A DNA stretch of 60,000 nt from Strigamia acuminata (taxonomy: Eukaryota; Arthropoda; Chilopoda; Geophilomorpha; Linotaeniidae). Position numbers and translations under genes: made by a program. The DNA lies in assembly GCA_949358305.1 (NCBI GenBank), contig OX442324.1:1479501-1539500 (forward strand). The letters run 5' to 3'. A model generated the notes under the pieces. The model saw only the letters and a program-made list of their open reading frames with translations. It did no database searches and was not told where the DNA came from. Below are positions 19,188-29,711 of this stretch, piece by piece; the stretch's first letter is position 1, and the number at the start of each line of letters is the position of its first letter.

Positions 19188-22004
19188 ATGGCGTCCTACG
19201 ATCCAAAAGTAACGATTACGATTCCAAAACCAACCCAAAAAGGCTATCCAAAGTACCTTCCGATGCCACCAATTGAAGCTTCGGGCGAAGGACTAGTACC
19301 GCGTTTTCATCCAGACCACCCGAACGACCAAAGTTTTCCAAACTATGAACTGTGTCCAGTTTGTAGCGGGACCGGATTTGAAATTTACCAACTGCGGGCG
19401 CCACGAGAATGCCGAGCGTGTCGGGGCGGCGGTGACTTGCGCCGTTGCAAATTTCGGAAATGGATGCGCCTTATGTTCGCGTATGTACTTGGTTATGAGT
19501 CGATGGATAAAACTTCGTTGGCTGGAGTGGATTTTCCGCCGCCAAGGATTCCGTTCGGTAGTGCAAACGCCATCGCTCGTTTTCGACATGCGCATGCCTC
19601 ATATTTGGCACGCATAAAGCAATTGGCGAAAGAGAAGGGAATCCGGCCGTTGACTTGGAAATATCCGGAGGGAGCCTACATAATTGCCGGCGAGCAACCT
19701 GCCGAACTTCCGGACCAGTTTGTGACGCCCGAAGGAAAAACCTACGATGTAGAATCGGGCCTGGAACTATGTTTAACAGCGCCTGGTGTAATTGCGGACG
19801 CGAAAAGAGCATATTCGGAGCCGGAAAGAGTTGCGGCCGACTTGCCATTTCAGCATTCAAATCTGCGTCCACGACATGCGTACGAGGAGCGAAGTGCGCA
19901 TCGTTTGAAGGAATACACGCAAAAGGTGACGAAAAGGATTGGAGCGGAGGCAAACCGAGACGCTCACTTCGTGACGGAACGATCCGGACCAACATTGGAC
20001 GTCTCTTCGGTCATCATCGAGGAAAACGGAGCGGTTGGAGGAGCGCCTGCCGCCATGCCTGTCGTTAAACCAACTGAAGAACTTTCGTTAAACGATCAAG
20101 TGGCTAAAAAGGTAGTAAAAAATGAAGAAAACAGAAGAGAGAGAGAAAAAATTAGTAATATCAACACGATGTCGACCCCGATCATCAAAACGGAATCGAG
20201 TGTGACGGCGGCGAAGGCGAAGTTGATCAGCGTTTCAACGAACAAATCATCTTCGATTGAGACGTCTGAATCGAGCCAGGCTGCCCGATCTGTCGATGCC
20301 ACTACTGTGACCCAATCGAATACGACGCCAAAGATGATGACTTCAGTCGTTGCGACATCGGTGCCGATTACGTATTCTGGGATTATGACCACAAACACAA
20401 AAATGGACACTATCGCAGATTTTAACAAAAAATTAATAACAGCTGATTTTTCCCCACAGGTTGACCGAGATATTAAGGCGTTGCTAAACTTCACACCGTC
20501 TTCGTCCATCGCGAATATCGCTGCCGAGATTGCAAAGGATGCAGGAGAGTGCGCAAGGATCCACGATATCAAGAAATTGGAAAGCAAGATCTCGAATCCA
20601 ATTGCTAAAGCCATTTCAGCGGTCTCGAGCGGATCGACGTCGTCGGAGGGATGCGCATCTCTGAAGCCACGTTATCTCCAGGGATTCGACCGAAATGGAT
20701 GTACGATGCGCCCAGACCGTATTTTCACTCAGATGTCCGAAATATTCCGGCGCCATGAGCTTGAGATTCTGTACCCCATGGAGAACAGGGGCCAAGGACG
20801 TATCAACCTGAGATCTGAGGGATGGAAAGAACTTTTCAAGATGTCGATTAACCTGGATTTCAACGTTAGCGCCTCAGACTTCAAGACGGTCGTCGGAACG
20901 ATTTTCGGACGCCTCGGGAACATCGCGAAGGAAATTGAAGCAAAAATGACAAAAGACTGTACCGGAGACGAACACGCGGTGCAGCATCTCATTGTGCACG
21001 CTGTGCACTTTAATTTGAAAGAAATCATCACCCAGATGCATCAGAGTCGTCGCGACGCCGTCAGACGATTTCGAGAGGTCGACGCGCTCAAGGAGGCTCA
21101 GAGACTTGAGGACGAGAAAAATGCGCCCGCTAAGCCACCACTGGACCCGGAGTTGATCATGACGGAGGATGAAATCAAGAATTTTTCAGAAAAGATTCTC
21201 ATCGAGTTGGCGCCTGAAAAATTGGTGCAACAATTTGAGGACGCAATTGCCGAAAATCCGAAATTGGCAGATCCCCGAACCAAATATTCATTCCGATACG
21301 ACCCCGTAATTGTGGCGGACACAGGAATACTCGCCTCGGAGTTATCATCAGATGTGGATTATTCGATGTCGGATGTCGAATCGCTTCGCGAGTCAACGGG
21401 CGACGAGGAAAACCACAAGGCATTTCTGGCGGCGCGGGAACACAACAAAATTGAAGTGATTCAGGCCGACGAGCCCTTCAGACTTCCTGGAGTTGGACGG
21501 GGCGGTGCAAAAGCTGGACGTCGATCGTCTTTGATGTCAAGGATGCCTAAAATGATTGTGACACCGCCGAAGGAAAACGAAAACGACCAAGGCGAGGTTG
21601 TCACGCGTGAAAGTCTGCGTGAGCCAGTCAACCCGAAACCCAAGGAAAAGCGTTTAGAGGAGCCCACCTGCGCCCTTGCGATCATGGAAGAAATTATCCC
21701 GATTGATGATATTTTCTACTCATTGCCGTGGGAGCCCAAAATCGAATTGGTCGTGGATTGGAGTATTCTAACGCGCCTTTTCGAGACGATCATCTTTTCG
21801 GACTTGCAACTTGACCACAGCGCGGGCGTAAAGTTATTGTCCATCATTAAACAATATTACGTTGTACATTTCCTTTATCGAGTGAACAGGATTAGCCGGA
21901 AGTGTTACGCGACTTCTAAACAACAGGTGAGAGTGATCCTCGTGAAAACGGCGCTTAGACTGGTCTATTATGCAATGGACGGTCAGGGCGCATCTGCATT
22001 TTAG
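19188..22004 (+). CDS. Gypsy-2 ORF3, large protein with two CXXCXGXG motifs, function unknown
   Basis: 938 residues from an ATG 22 bp past a predicted acceptor. Two perfect DnaJ-type units, C56PVCSGTG and C75RACRGGG, plus C87 and a basic patch (RRCKFRKW), suggest a zinc-binding N-terminal domain. Residues about 300-480 are a Ser/Thr/Ala/Lys-rich disordered segment. Residues 510-720 look globular, with mixed helices and charged faces. The C-terminus (from about 845) is hydrophobic and helical without an obvious membrane anchor. There is no signal peptide, fusion peptide or furin site, so it is not a typical envelope. It occupies the same position as ORF3 of Gypsy-1 and shares the Cys units, which suggests a common ancestral accessory gene. 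Function is not inferred. Confidence 0.7.
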   Translation: MASYDPKVTITIPKPTQKGYPKYLPMPPIEASGEGLVPRFHPDHPNDQSFPNYELCPVCSGTGFEIYQLRAPRECRACRGGGDLRRCKFRKWMRLMFAYVLGYESMDKTSLAGVDFPPPRIPFGSANAIARFRHAHASYLARIKQLAKEKGIRPLTWKYPEGAYIIAGEQPAELPDQFVTPEGKTYDVESGLELCLTAPGVIADAKRAYSEPERVAADLPFQHSNLRPRHAYEERSAHRLKEYTQKVTKRIGAEANRDAHFVTERSGPTLDVSSVIIEENGAVGGAPAAMPVVKPTEELSLNDQVAKKVVKNEENRREREKISNINTMSTPIIKTESSVTAAKAKLISVSTNKSSSIETSESSQAARSVDATTVTQSNTTPKMMTSVVATSVPITYSGIMTTNTKMDTIADFNKKLITADFSPQVDRDIKALLNFTPSSSIANIAAEIAKDAGECARIHDIKKLESKISNPIAKAISAVSSGSTSSEGCASLKPRYLQGFDRNGCTMRPDRIFTQMSEIFRRHELEILYPMENRGQGRINLRSEGWKELFKMSINLDFNVSASDFKTVVGTIFGRLGNIAKEIEAKMTKDCTGDEHAVQHLIVHAVHFNLKEIITQMHQSRRDAVRRFREVDALKEAQRLEDEKNAPAKPPLDPELIMTEDEIKNFSEKILIELAPEKLVQQFEDAIAENPKLADPRTKYSFRYDPVIVADTGILASELSSDVDYSMSDVESLRESTGDEENHKAFLAAREHNKIEVIQADEPFRLPGVGRGGAKAGRRSSLMSRMPKMIVTPPKENENDQGEVVTRESLREPVNPKPKEKRLEEPTCALAIMEEIIPIDDIFYSLPWEPKIELVVDWSILTRLFETIIFSDLQLDHSAGVKLLSIIKQYYVVHFLYRVNRISRKCYATSKQQVRVILVKTALRLVYYAMDGQGASAF

Positions 22005-22821
22005 AGTCGGAACTCCTGAAATTGACTTTCAAACCTACAAGTGACTTTGCGCCTCCTAAAAACCCATATACGAACTGTTGTGTGTGTGGACTTTATTGTG
22101 ATAATTGTGATACAAACGATAAGTGTTATAATTGTTTAAAATGTGATTGTTGTGCGCCTCGATGAAGATTTTACGTTAAGTTCCGTAAAATTCAAACGCC
22201 TACGAAAGAAGATAATTTTCGTTTGCGAACTTTTTATTTTTTGATATTTATATTTTACTAATCATTTTTGCTAATCATTTTTTATTAACCATTTGTGATC
22301 ATTGAAATTTTGCTATCCTTATATTGTGATAATTGACGCCAAATCAGCGCCTAATCAATATTTTTATTTGCTAATAATTTACATTTTTATAGAAATTTTG
22401 CCACCCATAGGCATTGTTAATTAATCTTAAATTATTTAATTGTCTAGTCATAACGAAAAATATTATTGTTAATTCCAAGTGTTATCAAATAATTTAACAA
22501 ATTTTATTATTTTATTCAGAATTTAGTCGTAATTAGCGCCTAAACATCTATTAATTCTGTTAATTTTTAATCAAACGATTTTTTACAATATTCCTCTCCT
22601 AAACCCATTTGTTTGTGTTTGTTTGTTCTTGTCTGTAATTGCGCCAAGTTGTGCGCCTGTTGCGTCTGTCTAAATAAATCCTTACCTGTGTTATGTATTT
22701 ATAAGTGAGATTGATATTGTTGATTCATTATTTTTATTTATTTTTATGTTCAAATTTTTACCAATCATGTTGTTAACTCCATTTAGATGTTGATTATATA
22801 AAAACCATATAATAAGCATCT
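22005..22821 (+). other. Gypsy-2 3' untranslated region
   Basis: AT-rich, about 820 bp, with short Cys-rich peptides read by chance near 22080-22165. No supported gene. Confidence 0.6.
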
Positions 22822-22834
22822 AGGTGGGGGGGAA
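22822..22834 (+). promoter_or_regulatory. Polypurine tract of Gypsy-2
   Basis: The run AGGTGGGGGGGAA immediately precedes the TGTCACGG that opens the LTR. Confidence 0.8.
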
Positions 22835-23877
22835 TGTCACGGTCCTGACTTTAGACAGTAATAATTTTCAAAATTTTAAGCGCATTTTGCGCCTTTCCTT
22901 TAAATTTTCCCCAATTTTGTTGAGAAATTGTTTTAATTTCTTTAAATTATTTTATTTTCCCCAAGTCTAAGTTTATTATTTTATTTTATATTATTTTCCT
23001 TATTTTTGATATTTATCTTTAATTTGGCCTGGTTTTGATCACCCCATCCAGACAATTCATGAGAATTCTGCAATAAGTTGATATAATCGCGCTCTGAATT
23101 TGCATATTTCACCCCTGATCGCCTGTTTTCTGCTCGGTCCCCATTGGGAATTGACTTGGCCTTTGACATGTGATCAGAGGTGACTTGTTCTGTCAAGACA
23201 TTTTTGACAAAGAGAATAATTTTCGCCTTCGACTAGTCAACATCTTCTGTCTCAACTGGAAGATTTCCAAGTGCGATTTATGTTGCGTCTCAACGCATAC
23301 GGTCATTATGCAGCCCGAATTCTCATGGTTGGCTATCTAACCACAACCTTTATTATTTGCCCATTATTTGCGTACAAATTACTGGAAAAACGGCGTATTC
23401 GACGGTCTTAATTCGTCAATACATTTTATGCCACGACTGTGACTTCCTCCTCAGCCTAGACATTTTGAACTCATACTCGTCTCAATTGCGTATTCATTTC
23501 ATTATCGACGGTTAGACGACGTTGTCTGCGGTTTGGTACCTGTTTGCGCGTTCACCCAGCGTTTGCGCGTGTCCAGGAGAAGAAATATACTCTTCGTAAG
23601 TACGCCTAGCATATGACGACATTTTCCCTAGTGAAGAGCGATATTTTGGTCTTAAATTCGAAGTATCAACGTTCGCCATTTTGTACGGCGCCCGAATTGA
23701 ATCCTGCACCCATAAAAATACAGATTTCACGAATAGACGCTGTCTTAACCAAGCTACCACCCCCGGCAAAGTTTTAAGAGTTGCAGCGCCTGCGAACCTA
23801 AATTTTCTGGTTATCACAATCCCTGGAAATTCTCAAATTTCCGAAACCATTGTTAAAAAGTCGACTACGACGTGACA
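22835..23877 (+). repeat. 3' LTR of Gypsy-2
   Basis: It starts TGTCACGG and ends CGTGACA; TGTCACG and CGTGACA are a perfect 7-bp terminal inverted repeat. It is 1043 bp long and directly follows the polypurine tract. No second copy occurs in the window. Confidence 0.8.
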
Positions 23878-24009
23878 AAATCAACGTTTTTTGACCAAAA
23901 AAATCAACATTTTTTGACCAAAACAATCAACGTTTTTTGACCAAAAAATCAACGTTTTTAAACCAAAACAATCAACGTTTTTTGACCAAAACAATCAACT
24001 TTTTTGAAA
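23878..24009. repeat. Minisatellite, about 22-23 bp unit, at the Gypsy-2 edge
   Basis: Five to six units of the form TCAACGTTTTTTGACCAAAA with 2-4 variable bases between them. It abuts the LTR end exactly. Confidence 0.85.
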
Positions 24010-24688
24010 GCAAGTTCAGAGCAAAGAATGAAATCCCAAAATGAAATACAAAACAAGTTTTTATTTACAGATAACCTACCTCAATAAATGTGTCATTTTA
24101 ATGAAACATCTAAAACAATTATTTATTATTTAATATGTGGTTATGTTAATTATACTAACAAGTAAATGTCAAAACTGTATTGATTCAATAATATTAAATC
24201 AAAATGATGAAAATGTATGAAAAAGTATAAAAAGAATAGAACTGTAGATCGGGTATAGCAGGGCCACGGTGAGCAGGGCATATGGATGTAGAACCCCAAA
24301 AAGACAACAGCGCCATCGTGTGGCAGAAATACGTCAACTGAGGAGTTACCCTACTTCCTCTTTTACTATTATGGTTCTGTGATGTCATACAAACTCTGTG
24401 AATTTTCATGCCTCTGGTGGGAAAATTTACAAGTGCCGTTACCAAGAGAAGTTTTTTATTTCCACGGGTGTACTCACATGTGATAATGTTTAATTATCAC
24501 ATAATAGTCCAGTTGGAAACCAAGTTCAAGTTCCACACTAAATGTTGTTTCCAAATGTAGTGAAGTCTGTGTTTTAAAAGTTCCTAAAACAGTCTATTCT
24601 GTATGCCTGGAAAATAGGTGAAGTTCATCTGATGTAAGCCTGTTTTCATGAATAGCTAATTAGGTGTTTGGAATGGAAAAAACACACG
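24010..24688. other. Unassigned interval with inverted repeats
   Basis: No gene. It holds the 31-bp string (24343-24373) that recurs inverted at 11761-11791, a CTCF-like CAGCGCCATCGTGTGG near 24308, and a perfect hairpin (ATGTGATAAT at 24478-24487, ATTATCACAT at 24493-24502). Confidence 0.4.
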
Positions 24689-24810
24689 TTGTTGGTGAAA
24701 ACTTAAAACAGAATGAATGACTTTTATTCATGTGACGTAATAAATCTTATACATAGAACAAATCGTTTAACAAAATGAAATTGAATAAATAAAGATGCAA
24801 TCTCTACAAT

Positions 24811-24838
24811 TGATGATGTCATTGCTGTGACATCATCA
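24811..24838. repeat. 11-bp perfect inverted repeat (CRE-like half sites)
   Basis: TGATGATGTCA (24811-24821) and TGACATCATCA (24828-24838) around a 6-nt loop. It lies in the probable Copia-F LTR and may be an enhancer palindrome or a hairpin. Confidence 0.7.
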
Positions 24839-25157
24839 CTTCAGACTAATGCGTTACGAAAACGTTAACACAAAGCGTGTGGCGCCCTCGCATTGCAAAC
24901 AAGCAACAACACTCTAACATATCGTATCAAATTAATCTAAATTCAATCAGTTCATACACATAACACTCATAATGTATCAATCCAATTACACATTCACATG
25001 CGTTTTAAACATTACATATATTTCGACTAAAATTACAATAAATTTCCGCATTTATACATTGTTATATATTTCAACAAACTCATATTAACGTGTCACAATT
25101 ATCGCAATACATAACAATCACCTCCTTAAATGTTACACGTTATATTCCCTCTTTATT

Positions 25158-25790
25158 TTAAATATCCAACATACTTGCACACAAGTCTTTTAATCGGTCC
25201 TGCGGCAGCCATTTAGTGAACAAGTCTGCCAAATTCCATTTAGATGGAATTTTGTCGATTGAGAAATATTCTTTCTCAAACCAGTCTGTGAGGAAACAAT
25301 AGCGTATCCGGATATGTTTGGTTTTCGAATTCTCAAGATCATTTTCAACAAATTGTATCGATGATAACGAATCCGAATATACTATTGGCATATTGATGTA
25401 ATCAAAAAGCACACAACTTTCGAATATGCTGGACAACCAATATCCTTCCTGGACGGCGTGAACCAAAGCCAAATATTCCGCCTCCATCGTGCTGCATGCA
25501 ACAGAACTTTGTTTCCGACAACCCCAACTTATGAGGGCGTCGCCCATGAATAGTGCAAATCCCCCGAAACTCTTGCAGTGATGGAGATCGGTCGCCCAGG
25601 AAGCATCGGTGTATATGCGCAAATCCGTATTAACACACTTTGATAAATTAACACAATAATTTTTGGTATTCACTACGTATTGAGCAATCTGTACAAGTGC
25701 CTTGACATGTTTTTGGGTGTAGCTTGTGTTGAATTGGGACATATATACATATAATGGAATAAAAAATGTCCGGCCTTGTTCTGGACGCAA
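25158..25790 (-). pseudogene. pol: Copia-F RNase H domain (truncated Pol)
   Basis: The last 210 residues of a Ty1/copia Pol. The copia RNase H is recognisable from IYTDASWA, the SFGGF block, STMEAEYLAL and YSDSLSSI, then the typical C-terminal KTKHIRIRY and NLADLFTKWLP. The 5' side is cut at 25792 by the start of the Copia-D LTR. The portion seen has no stop or frameshift. The RT upstream of this point is not in the window. Confidence 0.85.
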
Positions 25791-25792
25791 GG

Positions 25793-26260
25793 TGTTAGTT
25801 TATGCCCAACTGTTTGAGCTAATTTAGTTGCATGTTTACGGCTAAATGCAACAGGCGTGTCTTTGTAATCTTGTGACTTTGCTGCATTGGTTGATAATGA
25901 CTTTTAATCTCTGTTCTGTGTTAAGTACCCCAACCAATGCAATCTTTAGCAATGACATGCCCATATGTCGTCTGCTCAAAAGAGCTTCTTATTGCTTAGT
26001 TCGATCGTTTATATTGTTTTGTTTATTGATTTGTTATGCCAGTTCTTTTGTAAAGAATAAATCATGTTTGACAACAATGATTTATTCTATTCCTATCATC
26101 TGTTTGATCTAGAGGCGGAATAGCCTCTAACCAGGTATATTTTAGTGTCATTATTCACGTCCATGAATAAAGGTAATGGCGGACGCGAAATGCGGTGTCC
26201 CGCACCATTTGAACTGCTTGTCATCTCATTTCTGGCTTCCACACGTCTTCAAGTAAACCA
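25793..26260 (+). repeat. 5' LTR of Copia-D
   Basis: It begins TGTTAGTTTATG exactly where the Copia-F coding sequence stops, and ends CA just before ATAT and the primer site. The 3' end is approximate because the partner LTR is outside the window. Confidence 0.5.
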
Positions 26261-26264
26261 ATAT

Positions 26265-26276
26265 TGGTAGCAGAGG
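26265..26276 (+). promoter_or_regulatory. Copia-D primer binding site, tRNA-iMet type
   Basis: TGGTAGCAGAGG; the first 11 bases complement the tRNA-iMet 3' end. The same site is used by Copia-B and Copia-C. Confidence 0.7.
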
Positions 26277-26492
26277 ATGGTTGACGGCGCGGCCATCCAG
26301 TTTTCGTTGGTTTAAAGACGAGAGAGCAGACATTATCAGCGAACGAAGTCGCGACGTACGCGAATCGATTGGCGGCACACGCGAAGCTCGATTTGCACAG
26401 GAATCGTCGGGAAAACGACTTCAATCAACGTTGGATAGTTTACACAGGCAGTAAGAACACTTGTCGAATTTTTGAACTGATTTTTGGCGGAA

Positions 26493-26563
26493 TTATAAGC
26501 CTTTGTTTACGAGTTTCGAGCCACGGTGATTTCCGAGATGACGTCACCAGCCAAGATGGCGGC
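26493..26563 (+). promoter_or_regulatory. Copia-D leader module: TATA-like, CRE, YY1-type site
   Basis: ATTATAAG (26493-26500), a full CRE TGACGTCA (26539-26546), a 5-nt gap, then CAAGATGGCGGC (26552-26563), which matches the YY1 consensus. The same module with the same gap occurs twice in the Copia-C leader. Confidence 0.6.
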
Positions 26564-27024
26564 GCCCACGGAAATTCACGATTAGCAGCATAAGCAAGCT
26601 GTTTCGTGTCCGATACGTTCTGCAACGGCGGAACAAACATCGTGGGATCGTACGAGACCATTTGGCGACGCCAGCAATAGTTTCGGCAAGTTTTGGATGC
26701 GAATTAGCGACGCGACTACGATTTTCAACGAATCGACCGCGTTGGACACCCGTGACACGCACCGAAGCCGTGTATCTGCCCGATTGGCACGTACACGCAG
26801 ATTTCGACGATTTTCAACTGTGAAGAACCACGGATTTGTGTCCCATTGCAAATCCGTGAAGCCACAGACGTGTGTGTGGGATTTTCGAAGCGATTCTTCG
26901 CACACAACGTGCGAACCGAGTCTTTACGAACACGGATTAGCCCGGGACGGGTATCTGTGCTACGGTGGACCGGATAAGCCTTGTGCCAGGTGCACAAGTG
27001 AATTGCAACGGAATTCATCGTTTG

Positions 27025-27362
27025 TGTTGGATATTGTAAACCTCTTGTATACATATTTATGTCGTCTCATCAAGCGACACTGTTGTTTACTATTGTTCCT
27101 TTTAACCGATCATGTATTCTTATTTGCACTTACCTGCGCGACTGGCTGCAGTACTATTTGTATCATGTTGACATTTATTACTTTGTATTTCATCCACAAG
27201 GTGGCACTGTATACCTGTGGGTCATGTGACTACAGAGAATAAACTCACTCTATGTTCTGATTCTCAACTGATGGCATCCCAAGTTATTTCTCCTCACAAC
27301 ATGTTTTTCCAAGTCACTGCACAATTCTGCAGCTTGTACTAATAGAAAGCTGTTCCACAACA
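27025..27362 (+). repeat. 5' LTR of Copia-A
   Basis: TGTTGGATATTG to CCACAACA, 338 bp, with AATAAA at 27238-27243. It differs from the 3' copy at one position that I could see (27230). Confidence 0.95.
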
Positions 27363-27363
27363 A

Positions 27364-27376
27364 GGTTATGGGCCCA
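27364..27376 (+). promoter_or_regulatory. Copia-A primer binding site, internal half-tRNA-iMet type
   Basis: GGTTATGGGCCCA complements the anticodon stem-loop of tRNA-iMet, not its 3' end. This is the unusual priming site known from Drosophila copia, where a cleaved tRNA-iMet half serves as primer. Confidence 0.85.
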
Positions 27377-27798
27377 TATAACGTTGGAAAAACGTTTGGA
27401 GTGATCTTGGAAGTTTTTCCATCATTTGGAGGTCAGCAGTGAAGTTTTTCCTCCAAATCCAATATGGCGGCGCCCATGGAGGAAAATGTCAGCTTGTGTT
27501 TGTGCCGAGAATCAACGGTTTTGGAAGCCACAACTAGACATCCAACTACACGGGAACATTAATCGGGTTCGAACAGTATTAAACTATTTATTTACGAGTT
27601 TGTTTTTCCGTTTTTCGGACGATTTTTCCTGTATTGCGAGGCGCAATACGTTTCGTCGACGTGACACTATCTTCGAGCGAGAAGACGTGGCGACGACGGT
27701 GATAAATTCCCATCAACCACACGGGAAGTGTGAACGGGAATTTAACCAAACGAAAACTGACAAAAAGGATTTCAAAACAAAGGAATTTTTGGACAAAT
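27377..27798 (+). other. Copia-A leader, left part
   Basis: Non-coding leader with AATATGGCGGCGCC near 27463. It contains a 23-bp string at 27714-27736 that recurs at 53875-53897, in the other half of the leader. It is interrupted after CAAAT (27794-27798) by the Copia-B array. Confidence 0.6.
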
Positions 27799-28096
27799 TG
27801 TTGGCCTTTTTGTTCCCCGAGATGTTTTATAGTTGTTTATACTCGATGTTTACTCTAATGTTCGATATTTATCAGTTACTTAATTTGTAGACATCGTTTA
27901 TTGATTGGATCCTATCAGATCCTATATTTTGCTTTGTTTAGATTTCGTTTATCGGGTTTTAGTTCTGCCCGATTATGTATCTCGTTTTATCATTGCTTTT
28001 ATTATTACTTGCGTTTTCCTGTTTTCACCACAATGGATGCGAATAAAGCTCCCGATGCTTTTTATCATTTTGCCTCTTGTTTTCAACTTTTCCACA
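27799..28096 (+). repeat. Copia-B LTR 1
   Basis: TGTTGGCC to TCCACA, 298 bp. It has ATCAGATC where LTR 2 and LTR 3 have ATGAGATC. Confidence 0.95.
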
Positions 28097-28107
28097 TGGT
28101 AGCAGAG
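28097..28107 (+). promoter_or_regulatory. Copia-B primer binding site (copy B1)
   Basis: TGGTAGCAGAG directly after the LTR is complementary to the 3' end of tRNA-iMet. Confidence 0.8.
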
Positions 28108-28114
28108 GGCTAGA

Positions 28115-29711
28115 GTGTATTCCATCATTGTGAGTTCGATTTTGTTGTTTTTGGCTATTGCCAACATCGTTTTCTCCTTGAATTTTCGTCCGGGACGTTG
28201 CTGCCCCGACCGTGTCCATTGGCAGAAAGCCATGGAGGAAGAGCTTGATCTTTTTCGTGAGCGAGGTGTTTACGAGGAAGTTGAAAAACCTCCTCCTGAT
28301 GTAAACATTGTGGGGAATAAATGGGTCTACTACATCAAGCGTGATGCAGAAGGCATTGTGCGCCGTTTTAGGGCGATGTTAGTGGCTCAGGGTTTCAGCC
28401 AGAAGTATGGAGTTGACTATTCCGAGGTTTTCAGTCCCGTGGTCAATTACGTCTTGATTCGCCTATTTTTCGTGCTTCTAGTGGTCGTTCTTGGCTGGCT
28501 AGACACACACCTTGATGTCAAGGGTGCCTATCTTTATGGCAACTTGGATGAAGCCATCTTCATGAGGATTCCCAGGGGCTGGGAAACTCCTCAAAACACT
28601 GGGAAAGTGTGGAGGCTTCATAAGGCTCTTTACGGCCTTCATCAGAGCGGACGACAATGGAATTTTCGTCTCGTCGAAGTCTTGTTGGAGATTAATTTCC
28701 ACAAGCTTCTAGGTGTAAATGGCGTTTTCATTTCCGATACTTACGATGCCGTCATCCTGGTTTATGTCGATGACATGGTGTTATTCACCAAAGGACCCGG
28801 TCCTCGAGACCGAACTGTTAAGGCCCTTCGTGGATTTTTCACGATAACAGATCTTGGTCCGGTATCGAAGCTGTTAGGCGTCCAGTTTGATCGCGATGGT
28901 GGACATATTTCCATTCATCAACGCGATTATATTGATCGGATCGCGGAAGATTTTGGAATTTCCTCCGAGCGTCTGTGCAGGGTCCCGATCACCATTGGCA
29001 CAATGGTTAATTACGCTAGAGAGGGAGAACGTGTGCTGAACGACGACGAGTTTCCTTACCGTTCTCTCATTGGGTCGCTTCTGTTTTTGGCTGCTCGCAC
29101 GCGCCCCGATATCCTCTTTCCGGTGATCTTGTTGTCCCAGTACAACACGTGCTTCACCTCAAAGCACGTGGCCCTTCTTCTTCAGGTTCTCCAGTATTTG
29201 AAGAACACGCGGAATTATTCGATTTCCCTTTCCGCGGTCACTGGAGACATCCTGTCAGGGCACTCTGATGCTTCTTGGATCTCGGACCGAGATACAAGAA
29301 AGAGCTTCGGAGGGTACACGATTTCGATTTTCGGGGTTCCCATCTCCTGGGCCTGCTGTAAGCAGCGCTATTGTGCTTTAAGCATCATGGAGGGTCGAGT
29401 TTTTGGCACTTCTCGATGGCGCGAAGGAGATCGTTTGGCTCCACGGCGCGATCGATCGGACCCGAATTTTCCGTTTGCCCACTCCGACGGAGTTTTCTGA
29501 TTCGTTGTCTACGATTTATTTTACGAGGAATGACATCGAAAATCGTCGGACCAAACATATCGATGTGCGCTATTTCTTTTTGCGGGATTGGCTTACCGAG
29601 GGCGTTTTTGTTTTACGAAAGATTTCCGGCGATTTAAATCCCGCCGATATTTTCACTAAGTTTTTCTCGCCTGCCCGTTTGCAATTTTTATGCAAACATT
29701 TCTTCCGGTAA
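28115..29711 (+). pseudogene. pol: Copia-B1 remnant Pol (RT and RNase H only), frameshifted
   Basis: The first 30 codons read leader sequence. At about 28202 the leader jumps straight into the RT start (RVHWQKAMEEELDLF), so gag, protease and integrase have been deleted relative to B2. RT is complete with YVDD at residue 217 of this ORF. RNase H begins (SDASWISDRDTRKSFGGYT), but an extra base near 29393-29400 shifts the frame just after SIMEG. The original frame ends at 29500 and the rest of RNase H is read in another frame to 29711. Elsewhere it is nearly identical to the B2 copy at 51818-53322. It has no usable start and is not functional as Pol. Confidence 0.9.

Larger units (their letters stand above)
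12290..23877 (+). mobile_element. Gypsy-2: Ty3/gypsy element with third ORF, 5' LTR not found
   Basis: Gag, pol, ORF3, polypurine tract and 3' LTR are all present and the ORFs are intact. The 3' LTR sequence has no counterpart upstream of gag within the window. Either the element is 5'-truncated near 12290 or its 5' portion is separated by another insertion. The gag frame opens at 12290, just before a splice-acceptor-like AACAG. Confidence 0.85.
24689..25792 (-). mobile_element. Copia-F: 3' end of a minus-strand Ty1/copia element
   Basis: Minus-strand RNase H coding region (25158-25790) followed by a purine run (TAAGGAGG, + positions 25121-25128), where an LTR starting TGATTGTTAT would begin (+ position 25120, running left). 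The left limit of that LTR is uncertain. The internal region stops at 25792, where Copia-D begins, so the rest of Copia-F should lie beyond the right end of Copia-D, off the window. Confidence 0.65.

Noticed and set aside
19188-22004. ORF3 of Gypsy-2 as a DnaJ protein
   Set aside because: Only the CXXCXGXG units match; there is no J domain with HPD and the rest is unlike Hsp40.
23878-24009. CRISPR-like array
   Set aside because: Units are contiguous with no unique spacers, and the context is eukaryotic; it is a minisatellite.
26697-27242. 181-codon ORF with Cys-rich segments
   Set aside because: It crosses the Copia-D leader into the Copia-A LTR, and the part after 27025 recurs in the 3' LTR. 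No conserved domain is visible.
27426-27890. 154-codon ORF
   Set aside because: It spans the Copia-A leader and the Copia-B LTR boundary at 27799, so it is a chance reading across a junction.
28115-28204. Hydrophobic N-terminus on Copia-B1 as a signal peptide
   Set aside because: The segment is untranslated leader placed in frame by the deletion; the same DNA in B2 (30204-30293) does not lead into a protein.
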